This document shows, in pieces, positions 24,705 to 35,300 of a DNA stretch of 64,000 bases. The stretch is from Excoecaria cochinchinensis (Eukaryota > Streptophyta > Magnoliopsida > Malpighiales > Euphorbiaceae), in the NCBI GenBank assembly GCA_947683425.1, contig CANTUQ010000076.1, positions 3,596,001-3,660,000 of the forward strand, given 5' to 3'. Numbering within the stretch: position 1 is the stretch's first letter; each line of letters begins with the position of its first letter. The notes below the pieces were generated by a model that saw nothing but the letters and a program-made list of their open reading frames with translations, searched no databases and had not been told where the DNA came from. The position numbers and the translations under genes were made by a program.

Positions 24705-25160
24705 CTGTGAACACTTTTAGCGAAAGAAAAATTCAATCGCTAAAAGAAATCTTTAACGACCGGAATTCTTTTCGTTGAAAGTGCACACAATCAGCAAAGG
24801 GAAAATTCCGTCGCTAAAAGGAATCTTTAACGACCGGAATTCTTTTGGTTGAAAGTACATGCAATTAACGAAGGGAAAATCCGGTCGCTAAAAGGTATCT
24901 TCAACGACCAAAATTCCCTTCATTAAAAGTAAATACAATCAACGAAGGGAAAATTCGGTCGTTAAAAATCAGTATTCAACGACCGAAAATGTTCCGGTCA
25001 TGAAAGGCATTAACGACCGGTTTTAAAATTCGGTCGTCTATACCTTTAACGAAGGGGCTTTTACCGACCGGATTTTCCGGTCGTTATAGGTTTTTAACGA
25101 CCGGATTTTAACTTTTAACGACCGAATTTCCCTTCGTTAAAGGGCATTTTTCTTATAGTG
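24705..25160. mobile_element. CACTA (En/Spm-type) transposon end with subterminal repeats
   Basis: On the minus strand the terminus reads CACTATAAGAAAAATGCCC, beginning at 25160. Inward lie at least twelve copies of AACGACCGG/CCGGTCGTT or AACGAAGGG words in both orientations, the usual layout of CACTA subterminal repeats bound by the element's DNA-binding protein. The opposite terminus was not found, so the element is truncated or its other end is in the unassigned segment. A 3-bp target duplication cannot be confirmed (TAT follows at 25161). Confidence 0.7.
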
Positions 25161-25392
25161 TATGAGGTTAGAATATTTTTCCAATTTTTTGTAAATTGGG
25201 TGGCGACTCCATGATACCTCAAAGGTGCTTATAGGCGTCATGAGGCTAGGTGGTTCTTCTCAATGTTCTATTGGGATGAATACACCCATGATGTCTCGTG
25301 GCGCCTATGATCAAAAGATGCAAACCAATCCCTCGAATGCCAAATGCGGATTCAAAAGCGAGGGCCCTTGCTGGGTTTCGGCGTGCGTCACA
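25161..25392 (+). repeat. Plus-strand Tat LTR 3' fragment (element G)
   Basis: From about 25195 the sequence matches the inner end of the Tat LTRs in reverse orientation: TTGGGTGGCGACTCCATG, a CAATGTTCTATTGGG block, and the terminus GCGTGCGTCACA at 25392. No primer site follows; D's gag N-terminal region does. It is a 3' or solo LTR cut by the CACTA element; the left part of the LTR is missing. Confidence 0.65.
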
Positions 25393-25680
25393 CCTGCCAG
25401 CAGGTGCTTTGACTTGCTCCAGAGGAGGGACTGCTGGTGGAGCAATAGGTGCTTATGGAGCAGGGGGATGAGCAATCCTGTCAGCCATGGCGCCCATCAT
25501 ATCTAACATCCTATGTTTAAAGTTCTCTAGTCTCCTAGCAAGGTCTTGTGTGGTCAAAGCTCCGGTCTCTTCTGCCATCGATGATTCTAGAGATGATTAA
25601 CTGATTGATGAGAGTGACTCAAAATCCCAGTCAGACACTAATTTTGGTAATTCAAAGAGCAAATTTGTCCTTACTAGCCG
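25393..25680 (-). pseudogene. Element D gag N-terminal remnant
   Basis: Minus-strand frame starting MAEETGAL at about 25578 encodes DLARRLENFKHRMLDMMG, which aligns with A (EEVGKRMEEFEARMIAMMG). A TAA follows after about 43 codons. Bases 25600-25700 correspond to the AIIDSP region of A and B. The gag core that should follow is absent (it would fall at the 25392/25393 junction). Confidence 0.7.
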
Positions 25681-26488
25681 ATCGTCAGAACCTCTAATCC
25701 ACTTAGATTAATCTATGATGGCTGAAAGATTTGAATTGTTAGAATGATGCATGAATGACATGTACAATGCATGATCGTGTGTTATGCAACATTTACAACC
25801 ACATACCAGCAAGTAGATCCTTCCAACCTTATTACTCCCACACACGAGGTAATACGGTCTCTTTCTTAGGTGGGCTTGATCAATGGGTTAACAAAGAACC
25901 CAATGGATGTGTATGGTGCTCGGCAAAAAATCGGCAGCATAACATCTCTTAATTAATGTGCATACGTATGAATTTTTACCTTTATGTATTTAAACATTTC
26001 AACCATATTAAGATGGGCCCACCGGGGCATGAAAGCTTTTGATATAAGACCATTTAATTTGGTTGATTTTATTCAATATATAATGGCCTATATAGCAAGC
26101 ATCGTATTAAGGTACATTTCACCTAGGGGAAGTATTTATTACCATTACATGAGCTTTGGTCAAAGGTGATGATACTTTAGGACTGCCCAAGCATGGTCCC
26201 TGCTAATGGGTCTAGCTCATCATGAGCATAACGACCGATCAGGTCTCCATTTAATATACCATGATGGTAAGAGGCTTGGACTGGTGATTATCCTTAACAC
26301 TTTTCTAGATTGAGTGAAAAAAGGGTCGTGCTTCGGGAATGCACCGAGGTAAGAATAGGGACAAAACTAGCATAATTCTAAGGCTTTAAAATGATGCAAT
26401 GCAATTTTCGAAGAGAGATAGAATTTTAGGTTTTAAAAATGCAATTATATGTTTTAACCAAAACACTTTCAGAGCAAAGTCACAAACA
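25681..26488 (-). other. Element D leader
   Basis: Non-coding; conserved with the leaders of A, B and F across most of its length (CCTTCCAACCTTATTACTCC, ATGGGCCCACCGGGGCATG, TGGTCCCTGC, GCTTCGGGAATGCACCG). Confidence 0.65.
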
Positions 26489-26507
26489 ATCCCCAGTGGA
26501 GTCACCA
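26489..26507 (-). other. Primer binding site of element D, mutated
   Basis: Plus strand ATCCCCAGTGGAGTCACCA; two differences from the primer site of A. Confidence 0.7.
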
Positions 26508-26508
26508 C

Positions 26509-28794
26509 TATGACGCGCGCCGAACCTAGCAAAGGCCCTCTTAGGCGACCCACTATTAGGGCTCGAGGGATTGGTTCACGTCTTTTGATATTGGGTAACA
26601 TGAAACATTTTGGAATTCCTTACCCAATAGAACATTGGAAAGTTCATCTAGTCCCATGAAGCCTTTACGCACGTTTGAGGTATTTTGGAGTCGCCACCCA
26701 ATTTACAAGAAATTGGAAAAGGTCATCTAACATCTATGGTCTAAACCAGAGAAGGTGTTCGGAACTTCACTCTTATTTATGGCTTGGTTAATTATAAGGG
26801 AGTTTTTAGATTATAAAATTTCATCTCTCTCCTCACGCGATTCGATGCATTTTATTTAAGGCGCACTTCAAGCATTGAGAAAACGGTAAAAGAAAACTGT
26901 AATCAAGCGATAAATAAAGCGGTAAACAAACCAGTAAACACACAAACACGCCATTTACAAAGAAGAAATTAGGATAAATACAATCCCCCAAATGAAAAGA
27001 GAAGCTGAATAAAAATTTAAAATTGAAATCAGGATAGAATACAATCCCCAAGTGAAAGAAAATAAAATTGCCCCAAAAATAATTAATTACAAGGGCCCAG
27101 AAGATATATGAACATAAATCTAAAATAGATAAAAGAAAATCACACATAGAAAATGACATACATAAATCGGGATATTTATTTGGTTTAGGAACATTGGTTC
27201 CCTCATGCTTATTTGAAAAGGGACCGAAGAGTTATTTTGACCATTGGGTTGAAAACCGAGATGAGTGGTCCCATTTTTAATAAAATCAACTCTTCGTTTT
27301 AGTCCACAATATTTTTGCATTCCTTGGCTAAAATCTAGGACATTGGTCCCAATTAATTAATAAAAATCCCAATTTTGTGGTACAAAATATTTTTGTGATT
27401 TTTTATTTGGTACACTTATAAAATAAACTTATTTTATTTACAAACAAAACACAGTCACATAAATAGGGATATGAAATGTCTCACATAAGTGATATAAACT
27501 CCTACGTGTCGCGAGGAGTTTTGGTCACGATAAATGCTCAAACAAGTAAGCACGACATTTTAGCCCCAATAAAAAAACAACAAAAAAATATATTAGCAAT
27601 AATTTCAAAGTCAATTAAAAATAAAAGTAAAAGAAATCTAGTATTTAGTTAATACACCAATAGAATATAAAATAAGTTAAATCAAACACATTAATTTAAT
27701 ATACGAACATCACACATAAAATAAAAAATCATGCAAGGTATATTAATAATAATAATAACCATAGATAAGTCATGAAATAATACCATGCGAAATATAATGA
27801 CAATAATGAAAATAATAACAATAAGAATACCAATAACAACAATACCAAAAATAATAATAACAATAATAATGATAATAATGACGATAAATGATGATAGTAA
27901 CAATAAGTAATTGCAATAATAATAATCTAGTAAAATCATATGAATAGATAAGAGGAAGGTAATTAAACATGTAATATGAGACAATAATATTTAAGCATAC
28001 AAAAAAAATCATATAAGATAATACTAAAAGAGAAAATCATGCAAATCTTATTTTTCATCTCTTAACATCATGTATATTTATCCATTTTCATGCCAAGAAC
28101 AAAGCAAAGATTGAAAACTCATGCTAAAGAAATAAATCTTAACTAGAAGAGAACAAATACATGTTTTAATGCAAGAAAAAAAAAGGGTGAAATAAAATGA
28201 AATGAAATAAATTAACATGAATAAAATGAGATGAGATAAACATGGATCCAAGAATCTTTCCCCTAAGAATTAAGTAATATGAAAGCAAGATATCTCGATC
28301 TATTCACCTTGTCAAGATTCGAGAGTAAACTCGAAAAAACATATTCAAGAAAAATCTTGAGTTTATGTCTCAAATAACTCAAGAACACTAAAATACAAAA
28401 ATGATTTGATTTTTTTTTTGTATTTGATATTTGATAAGAAAACTCAATTTAAGCAAAATAATTTCCCTTTCTCAAAGTTTTCAAGTTTAATAAAAAATTT
28501 TAGATATAAGAAAAACTAGAATGGAATTAAAGAAGAAAATTTTTAGATTTAAGAAAAGAAAATTAAGAAGATCAAAGGAAATGATTTTAAATTTTGAGAA
28601 AAAGAAAAGATGAACTCTAAGAACAAGAAATTCCTTGTTTTTCCAGCAAAATACACTCTTTTCCTCAAGAACACCTTCCCCAAAATCCCTTGGAAAAAAT
28701 CAATCCCCTTAAAGAAATTTTCTTAGCCAAAATCCCCTTTTTTCCTTCCTTTTTTCCCCACCAAATGAAAAAAATAACTCCCGTAAAAACTCAT

Positions 28795-28826
<32 letters not shown>

Positions 28827-29538
28827 ATTTAGTCCACCTTCAAATTTTTCAAAGGTAAATCTTCCCTAATTTCAACAAAAAATACCCTAATTCAAAATAA
28901 AATCCTAAAAGTCAAATATTTACACTTAATATTTTATTTGTTTTTTAATTAATTTTTTATTTTTTTGACTTTTAATACCCATAAAATTTGACTAATATTT
29001 GTCAAATTTCAACAAAATTTGAAAAAATCACAAGAAAAATTCATTTTTTACCCTAAAAATGTGAAAAAAATTGATTTTCGGCGGAAATTGGCGGAATCAG
29101 CAGAAACTGGGCAGAGCTGGCGAGTTTTCTCGCTGCTGGGGGGGGGGAACCCTGTGCCGATCGGTAAGAAATCTCCCGGATGGCCGAGATTCCTCGCAGG
29201 TGGGCGAGGCGGGCGCTGCGCGCTCTACTCACGTGGGGCAGCCCGAGCGCTGCACGCACGCCAGCCCGAAGGCAGACCGCGCGGCCACCGAATTTTTTTT
29301 TAATTAATTTTTTTTTTAGAAAATAAAATAAAAAAAACACAAATAAGGATAAAAAATAAAGATACAAATAAAATAAAATAAAATAAAATAAAAATAAAAA
29401 TAAAGATAAGCATTTTGAGACAAATAAAAGAATTTGACAAAGAGATGATTAATTCCTACTTTCTTGCTTATGAATTAGTCTTTATTTTCATCATTGGGTA
29501 ATCCTGATCTTGGACTGCCTCGGGACCCGGTGTCTACA
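26509..29538 (-). repeat. Element D 5' LTR (3030 bp)
   Basis: Starts TATGACGCGCGCC (the TG end mutated to TA) and ends GGTGTCTACA at 29538. It is longer than LTRs A and B. It holds a run of AT-rich trinucleotides (27735-27930), a C31 homopolymer (28796-28826), a GC-rich patch with CG-dense words (29080-29290), and (AAAAT)n at 29366-29400. The hairpin GGAACATTGGTTCC lies at 27188-27201. No gene is visible. The partner LTR is outside the window. Confidence 0.8.
28796..28826. repeat. C31 homopolymer
   Basis: An uninterrupted run of 31 C in LTR D. It could be a real expansion or an assembly artefact; compare the G20 run in D's RT. Confidence 0.9.
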
Positions 29539-29953
29539 CTATGGTAATCAGCAGTTATTCTCTGAGGTATTTCTCTTTAGGCATCAATTGCATTCCTTTG
29601 ACTTTCTGGATGAATGTGTTGCCAGATTAGGTGAAGTAGTGAATGAGGATCAAGTTCTTTAGGGCTTTATGCGGCTGCCTTTTACATTACCTCCCATTGT
29701 AGTCGATAGTTCAGTGGGATTAAGGATATAGCGAGGCATCCCTATCTTTCCAAGATGGACCTTTATCTTCTGTTTTGACCTCCATACATCATGGCCTCTA
29801 GGCAAGCTGCCGATGAAGACTATTGTACCATCTATCGGGGATTGTTCCTTTAATCCCACTAATGCATTCGAAAGGTAGGTGATTAGTCTTGCAGTTGATA
29901 ATAGAACTCATCGACTTAGACATCTGGACGGTGAGAGTAGTAGCAGAGCGTAG
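29539..29953 (+). pseudogene. Element F: PMD gene exon 2 remnant
   Basis: Plus-strand sequence corresponding to the last two thirds of exon 2 in B's PMD gene. The order of landmarks (GAGGAT, CGGCTGCCTTTTACATTAC, GATATAGCGAGGC, CATCGACTTAGACATCTGGA) is preserved, but the frame is broken by stops and indels. It starts at D's LTR end, so D inserted in this gene. The CATCGACTTAGACATCT block corresponds to RRLRHL near B's PMD stop codon. Confidence 0.65.
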
Positions 29954-30327
29954 TCATTTAGATTTCATGCATTCAGCAACGAACCACATTTCTCTTTTTA
30001 TAAATGATCTAGAAAATAATAAACAAATGTATTTGCAAATATCGTGTACATTTTAGTATGATTTCTCTATACATGATCATTATCTAACATCGATTCAAAA
30101 TGCATAACTACATCTAATCTCAGAGTATATCTTGTAAGCATTAAACTCCTATCTCCAATCAGCCCTCTCGGATTTTCTTGATTGGACATTTTCTCTCAAG
30201 CCTCTAATTCTTGCCCGGGATGACTTTTTTTGGTTTCACCCTGATGAGGCGCCCATTTTTAGCAAGGCCGCCTTTTTTCAATTTTTGACCTGCATGGCTT
30301 TTATTCTCTTCTTTTGATTTTAGGTCT
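29954..30327. other. Conserved post-pol block in element F
   Basis: Same block as 48440-48762 in B, with CAATCAGCCCTCTCGG and repeated GCCTTTTTTC words. Confidence 0.65.
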
Positions 30328-30854
30328 TTAGCCATGGACTTCTTGAATCTGTTGATGCTGATCGGTTCTTCGAAGTCATCTTCATCGTTGCCTGTTGCTG
30401 CTGCCTTGGATACAATCTCTAAAGAATAAGGGGTCCTCTCACGTTAGCCTAAACCTATCCTGTATGCCCGGAACACCTGGTCTTATTTTCTTGATAATTA
30501 AATCTCCCTCTTTTATTGGATGCTTTCTGGCCATCTTTCTAAATGATCAAGCAGAATGTTTTCAGATATATCTGATTGTGGCGATAATCCCATGACCTGT
30601 CCTTGTTCGACGTGTTTAATCGTTGCTGTCATTATCGTGCCCTATCGGCTTCCGAAATCTGGGCTTCTATGACCATCCTTAAAGATTTGAGCTTTACTTC
30701 AACTGGCTATATTGCTTTTTCCCCCTATATCGAGGAATAAAAAGTGACTCTTGTAGAGGTTTCGATGGTAGTTCTCTAGCTTCAAAGTGCTAAAGGCCAT
30801 TTCTCTGCCCAGTCCTTGTAGTTTTAAACCATCTTGATCAAGATCTTCTTGTTA
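30328..30854 (-). pseudogene. Element F integrase C-terminal remnant
   Basis: Minus-strand sequence aligning with the integrase C-terminal part of A and B (post-pol TAA at 30328, GDLIIKKIRPG-like and MVIEAQISEADR-like segments), full of stops and indels. It ends at Athila C's target duplication (30855-30859); the integrase continues at 60158. Confidence 0.75.
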
Positions 30855-30859
30855 GCAAC
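30855..30859. repeat. Target site duplication of Athila C, left copy
   Basis: GCAAC precedes the LTR start at 30860; exact copy at 60158-60162. Joining the flanks restores the order of F's integrase codons. Confidence 0.92.
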
Positions 30860-31047
30860 TGATATGAGCTTAAATAGCTCATTATTAATCCATATTTTGT
30901 GGTTAGAAGTAATGTTTTAAGTGTTTTTATTTGTTAGTATTAGGTGTATTTTATGTTTTTGTTTGAGTTTTGTGCGTAGGAGGACAATGGAGAAAAGATG
31001 GAGGAAATGGAGAAAAATAGCCAAAATGAGCCAAGGAAGAAGAGCTT

Positions 31048-31257
31048 CTGTCGCGAGCGCGACAGTGGCGCGATCGCGACAGAATGCGCTAAGGGAACCC
31101 AAAGAAGAAGAGAGAAAAAGAAGGAAGAAGCACTGTCGCGACCAAGGGTGGCATCGCGAGGTCGCGACAGGGCACGGAGAAGGCAAACGCAAGGAAGGTG
31201 GAGCGATGAAAGAGGCGCGCTCTGTCGCGAGCGCGACGATGTCGCGATCTCGACAGA
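31048..31257. repeat. Three CpG palindrome cassettes in the Athila 5' LTR
   Basis: Cassettes at 31048-31082, 31133-31170 and 31220-31257. The first starts with the perfect palindrome CTGTCGCGAGCGCGACAG and ends GATCGCGACAG. All have CTGTCGCGA-type left edges and CGCGACAG or TCGACAG right edges, 35-38 bp long. They lie 110-320 bp upstream of the TATA box. The 3' LTR has the same three at about 58970-59180. Confidence 0.85.
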
Positions 31258-31364
31258 AAGATCCGTTAGAGACAAAAGTTCAAATTTCACTTTGAAGAGT
31301 TATGCCTTTTCACTTATAATTGCAATTCTTGCCAAGAGACATTTTAAGAGACACAATTAGAACA

Positions 31365-31375
31365 GTATAAATATT
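31365..31375 (+). promoter_or_regulatory. TATA box of Athila C 5' LTR
   Basis: GTATAAATATT, also present at 59287-59297 in the 3' LTR. It lies after the CpG cassette cluster. Confidence 0.55.
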
Positions 31376-32240
31376 ATTATTAACTGTAATTTTAAGATAG
31401 AACATTTTATTTTAGTAAAATTTCTGTAAGTTAAGTTAGTTCTTTTCATTCTTTTAGTTTTATTTTCTAGAGTAGAGTTTATGTATGGAAGAGAAGATAG
31501 TATACAAAGAAGAAGACTACCTTTGGTGACTTGAAAAGGGTTGAGAAATCTCCTTCTTTATTTCTTATCTTTTTATTCTTCTTTGTAACTTTTGTGATGT
31601 AAATTCTGAACTTGAATATCTAATATCAAATATTTTATTGTTCATATTAATTCATGTGTTCTTGCTTGTAGAATTTCTTATTAGTATACTATGAATGATT
31701 ATTATAAGTCTGAGTTTGATTGAGAAATGAATTCATTCTTACATCTAATTGGAAATTCATCATTAAGATATCAATTGAGAAATCATAATATTGAAATGGT
31801 TGTTATAGGTTGTGTTCTATTCCTAAGATTTGCATATATATTCATCTAGTTCTTGAATGAAAGTTTGGAATTAGACTTATATGTGTATGTTTTAGGCAAT
31901 CCTATTTATGTCGAGAGAGTAAGTAGGAAATTTATTCAACTTGGCTTGCATGACAAGAATATTATAATCATTAAGAACAATTAATTCAAGTTCCATTTTT
32001 ATACTTAGCATCATTAATCTTTCTATCTTCTTTATTATCATTGACTAGGTTTATTTAGTTTAAATGTTATATTAGTTTAAAATCAACTTTACCATTAATT
32101 AATCATTGCAAACAAAGTTAAAATTAGGTAGTAATAGTGTGTAAATCACGTTCCTCGTGGGATCGACATTCTTAAGTACTATTTCAGTACACCATATACT
32201 TGCAGTCATTAGCATCTATAGAAAATGCTCAACAAGTTTT

Positions 32241-32258
32241 TGGCGCTATTGCCGGGGA
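32241..32258 (+). other. Primer binding site of Athila C (tRNA-Asp type)
   Basis: TGGCGCTATTGCCGGGGA, six bases after the LTR end, fits the tRNA-Asp-type site TGGCGCCGTTGCCGGGGA that is characteristic of Athila elements, with two differences. The short leader 32259-32385 shows nothing else. Confidence 0.85.
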
Positions 32259-32385
32259 ACGGTTGTTTTGCCATTATGAATCTTGATTTATGATTTTGGA
32301 TTGCAATATTTTGTTTGTTTTAATTTGTTAGTTTGTTTAGTGTAACTTTGTGTTTTGTATTTGGTTTTATAGGATTTGAAAGTTC

Positions 32386-35300
32386 ATGCCTAGTACAAGG
32401 AGTTCTTTAGAAGAGCTTGAACCCTTAAATCCTGAAATTGAAAGGTTTTTGTCAAGTAACCGGAAATCCAACAGAAAAAAGAATAAAAATAAGATACCAA
32501 TTATCATGGCTGAAGCATTGAGTGGAGCTCAACAAGGAGTTGTAAGACCAACAGTAAACGCAAATCAATTTGAGATTAAACCATCTTTATTACAAATGAT
32601 TCCAAATAGCATTCAATTTTATGATTTGGCAAATGAGGATCCTAATGCTCATTTGGCAAATTTTCTTGAAATATGTGATACCTTTAAGATTAATGGTGTC
32701 TCGGCTGATGTAATCAAACATCGGCTTTTCCCTTTCACTTTAAAGGATAAGGCCAAAGCTTGGTTGAATTCGCTAGCAAGGGGATCAATTACTACTTGGG
32801 ACCAATTGGCCCAAGTATTTTTATCCAAATATTTTCCCTTGGCTAAAACAGCAAAAATCATAAAGGATATCACTACATTTGTTCAAAATGACAATGGATC
32901 TTTATATGAGACTTGGGAAAGGTTCAAAGAATTGCAAAGAATATGTCCTCACCATAACCTTCCAAGGGAGCTTTTGATGCAAACTTTCTATAATGGAGTT
33001 AACCCAACTACGAGAGGTATAATAGATGCTGCAGCTGGTGGATCCTTGATGAAGAAAACAACCGAAGCAGCATTTGAATTAATGGAGGAAATGTCAATGA
33101 AGAATTGCATGTGGCCTACCGAGAGAGTAAGGGATTCTAATTCTTCTAATACTAGGAGAGTACATGCAATTGATTCTGTAGTTGCTTTGCAAGCTCAAGT
33201 AGAAGCCTTAACTCATAAACTTAATAGTTTAGGAGTGGGATGTAGTCAGCAAAATAGTTGTAACATTTGTGGGCAATTAGGACATTCTATTGAAGGATGT
33301 AATTTGGGGGTAACTAATAATGAAGAGCAAGTTAGCTTTATCCAAGGTCAAGGTCGTGGTAACCCTTACTCTAATACCTATAATCCAGGTTGGAGAAATC
33401 ATCCTAACTTTTCTTGGGGAAATAGTAACAACCAAAATAGGAGTGTAGGTTTTCAACAACCTCAAGATCGGTTTGGGGCTTTAGAAGTTAAGATGGATAG
33501 GTTTTTGGAAAGAATTAATATGAAATTTAACTCGCAAGAGGAGAACCATAAGAGGCTAGAAAATAAGTTTGATCAGATTATAAAGAATCAAGCCTCATCC
33601 ATACATAATTTACAAGTGCAAATTGGGCAATTAGCAAAGGCTTTACCTTCAAGGTTACAAGGAACTTTACCAAGTAATACGGAGGAGAACACAAGGGAAC
33701 ATCTAAAAGCCATCAATTTAAGGTCAGGTAAATCTTATACTAATGAAAATGTTATTACTAACAAGAGTGGAGAATTTCAGGAAAATTACAAGAAGAATGA
33801 CTCTTCTGTCGTGAGCGCGACGCCTGTCGCGATCGTGACAGAAGAAAGGCCAAGTAATGTTGTGGGCGCAATACCAGGCGCGATCGCGACAGCAGGAGGA
33901 GAGTCTTCTGTCGCGAGCATGGCACCTATCGCGATCGCGACAGAAGGGGCATCTAAGGAAAATTCTTCTAAGGTTTTTCAACCTCGCCCACCGTTTCCTC
34001 AACGCCTAAAGAGACAAAACCAAGATAAGCAATTCCAATCTTTTATTGATAAATTGAAGTATTTGCACATCAATTTAAATTTTATTGAGGCCATTATACA
34101 AATTCCTAACTATGCAAAATTTTATAAAGATTTAATATCTAAGAAAAGAAGTTGGGAGGATATATCCACCATTGAATTGACTGAGGTATGTAGTTCCATA
34201 ATCATAAATAACTTGCCTACAAATCTTAAGGATAATGGTAGTTTCACTATTCTATGTACCATAGGGGATGTTGAGTTTCCTAAGTGTTTGTGTGATTTGG
34301 GGGCAAGTATTAATCTCATGCCTTTATCCATCTTTATTCCATGGTTTTGCAATTAACTGATCAATCTATTAAGTAACCATATGGAATAGTGGAAGATGTG
34401 CTTGTAAAAGTGGATAAGTTTATATTACCTGCTGATTTTGTCATCTTAGATTTTTCATATGATGAGAAATGCCCTTTAATATTGGGTAGACCTTTCATGA
34501 GGACTGGTAGGGCTTTAGTTGATGTCTATGAGGGCACATTAGTCTTAAGAGTAGGGGATGATAGTGTTGAGTATCAAATGGATAAGGCACTAAAATACCC
34601 CATGGATGAAAATGTGTGCATGAAAATAGATATAATTGATGCGTGTGTTGTGGAGGTATTAGAAAATGCAGGAGAAGAGGAAGTTCAAATGGAAGATGAA
34701 GTTCATGAAGAGGTGGAGCAAGAAAGCTTAAGGCCGGAACCTATTTATCGAAATGAAGCACCTTTACCACCTTCAATTATAAGTCCTCCAAATGTTTATC
34801 TTAAGGAACTGCCAAATCATTTGAGGTACGCTTTTCTTGGTCCTAATCATACTTTGCCTGTTGTTATTTTCAACAAACTCAATAATGAACAAGAGTATGC
34901 ATTATTAGAAGTTGTTAGGAAAAGGATAAAAAGCATTTGATGGCAAATATCTGATTTGAAAGGTATTAGTCCTAATGTTGTCATGCATAAGATAAACATG
35001 GAAGATGAATGTCAACCTAAGGCGGATAGGCAAAGAAGGCTTAACCCTCACATGAAAGAGGTAGTGAAAAAAGAAGTTATTAAGTTAATAGATGCTGGGA
35101 TTCTTTATCCAATTTCGGATAGTGATTGGGTGAGTCCAATATATTGTGTTCCAAAGAAGGGAGGTATGACGGTTGTTAGGAATAAGAAGGGTGATCTAAT
35201 TCCTACTAGAACCACCACCAGTTGGAGGGTGTGTATAGACTATAGGAAGCTAAATTTGGCCACTAGAAAGGATCATTTTCCTTTACCATTTATTGACCAA

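Larger units (their letters stand above)
30860..32234 (+). repeat. Athila C 5' LTR (1375 bp)
   Basis: Starts TGATATGAGCTTAAATAGC and ends CTCAACA. It contains three CpG palindrome cassettes (31048-31257) and a TATA box at 31365-31375 (GTATAAATATT). The rest is AT-rich U5. The short ORFs at 30917-31360 on both strands are artefacts of the GC-rich cassette region. Confidence 0.95.

Noticed and set aside
30917..31360. Basic ORFs on both strands in the Athila LTR, also 58894-59282
   Set aside because: They lie over the CpG cassettes and are unequal between the two LTRs; no protein family resemblance.
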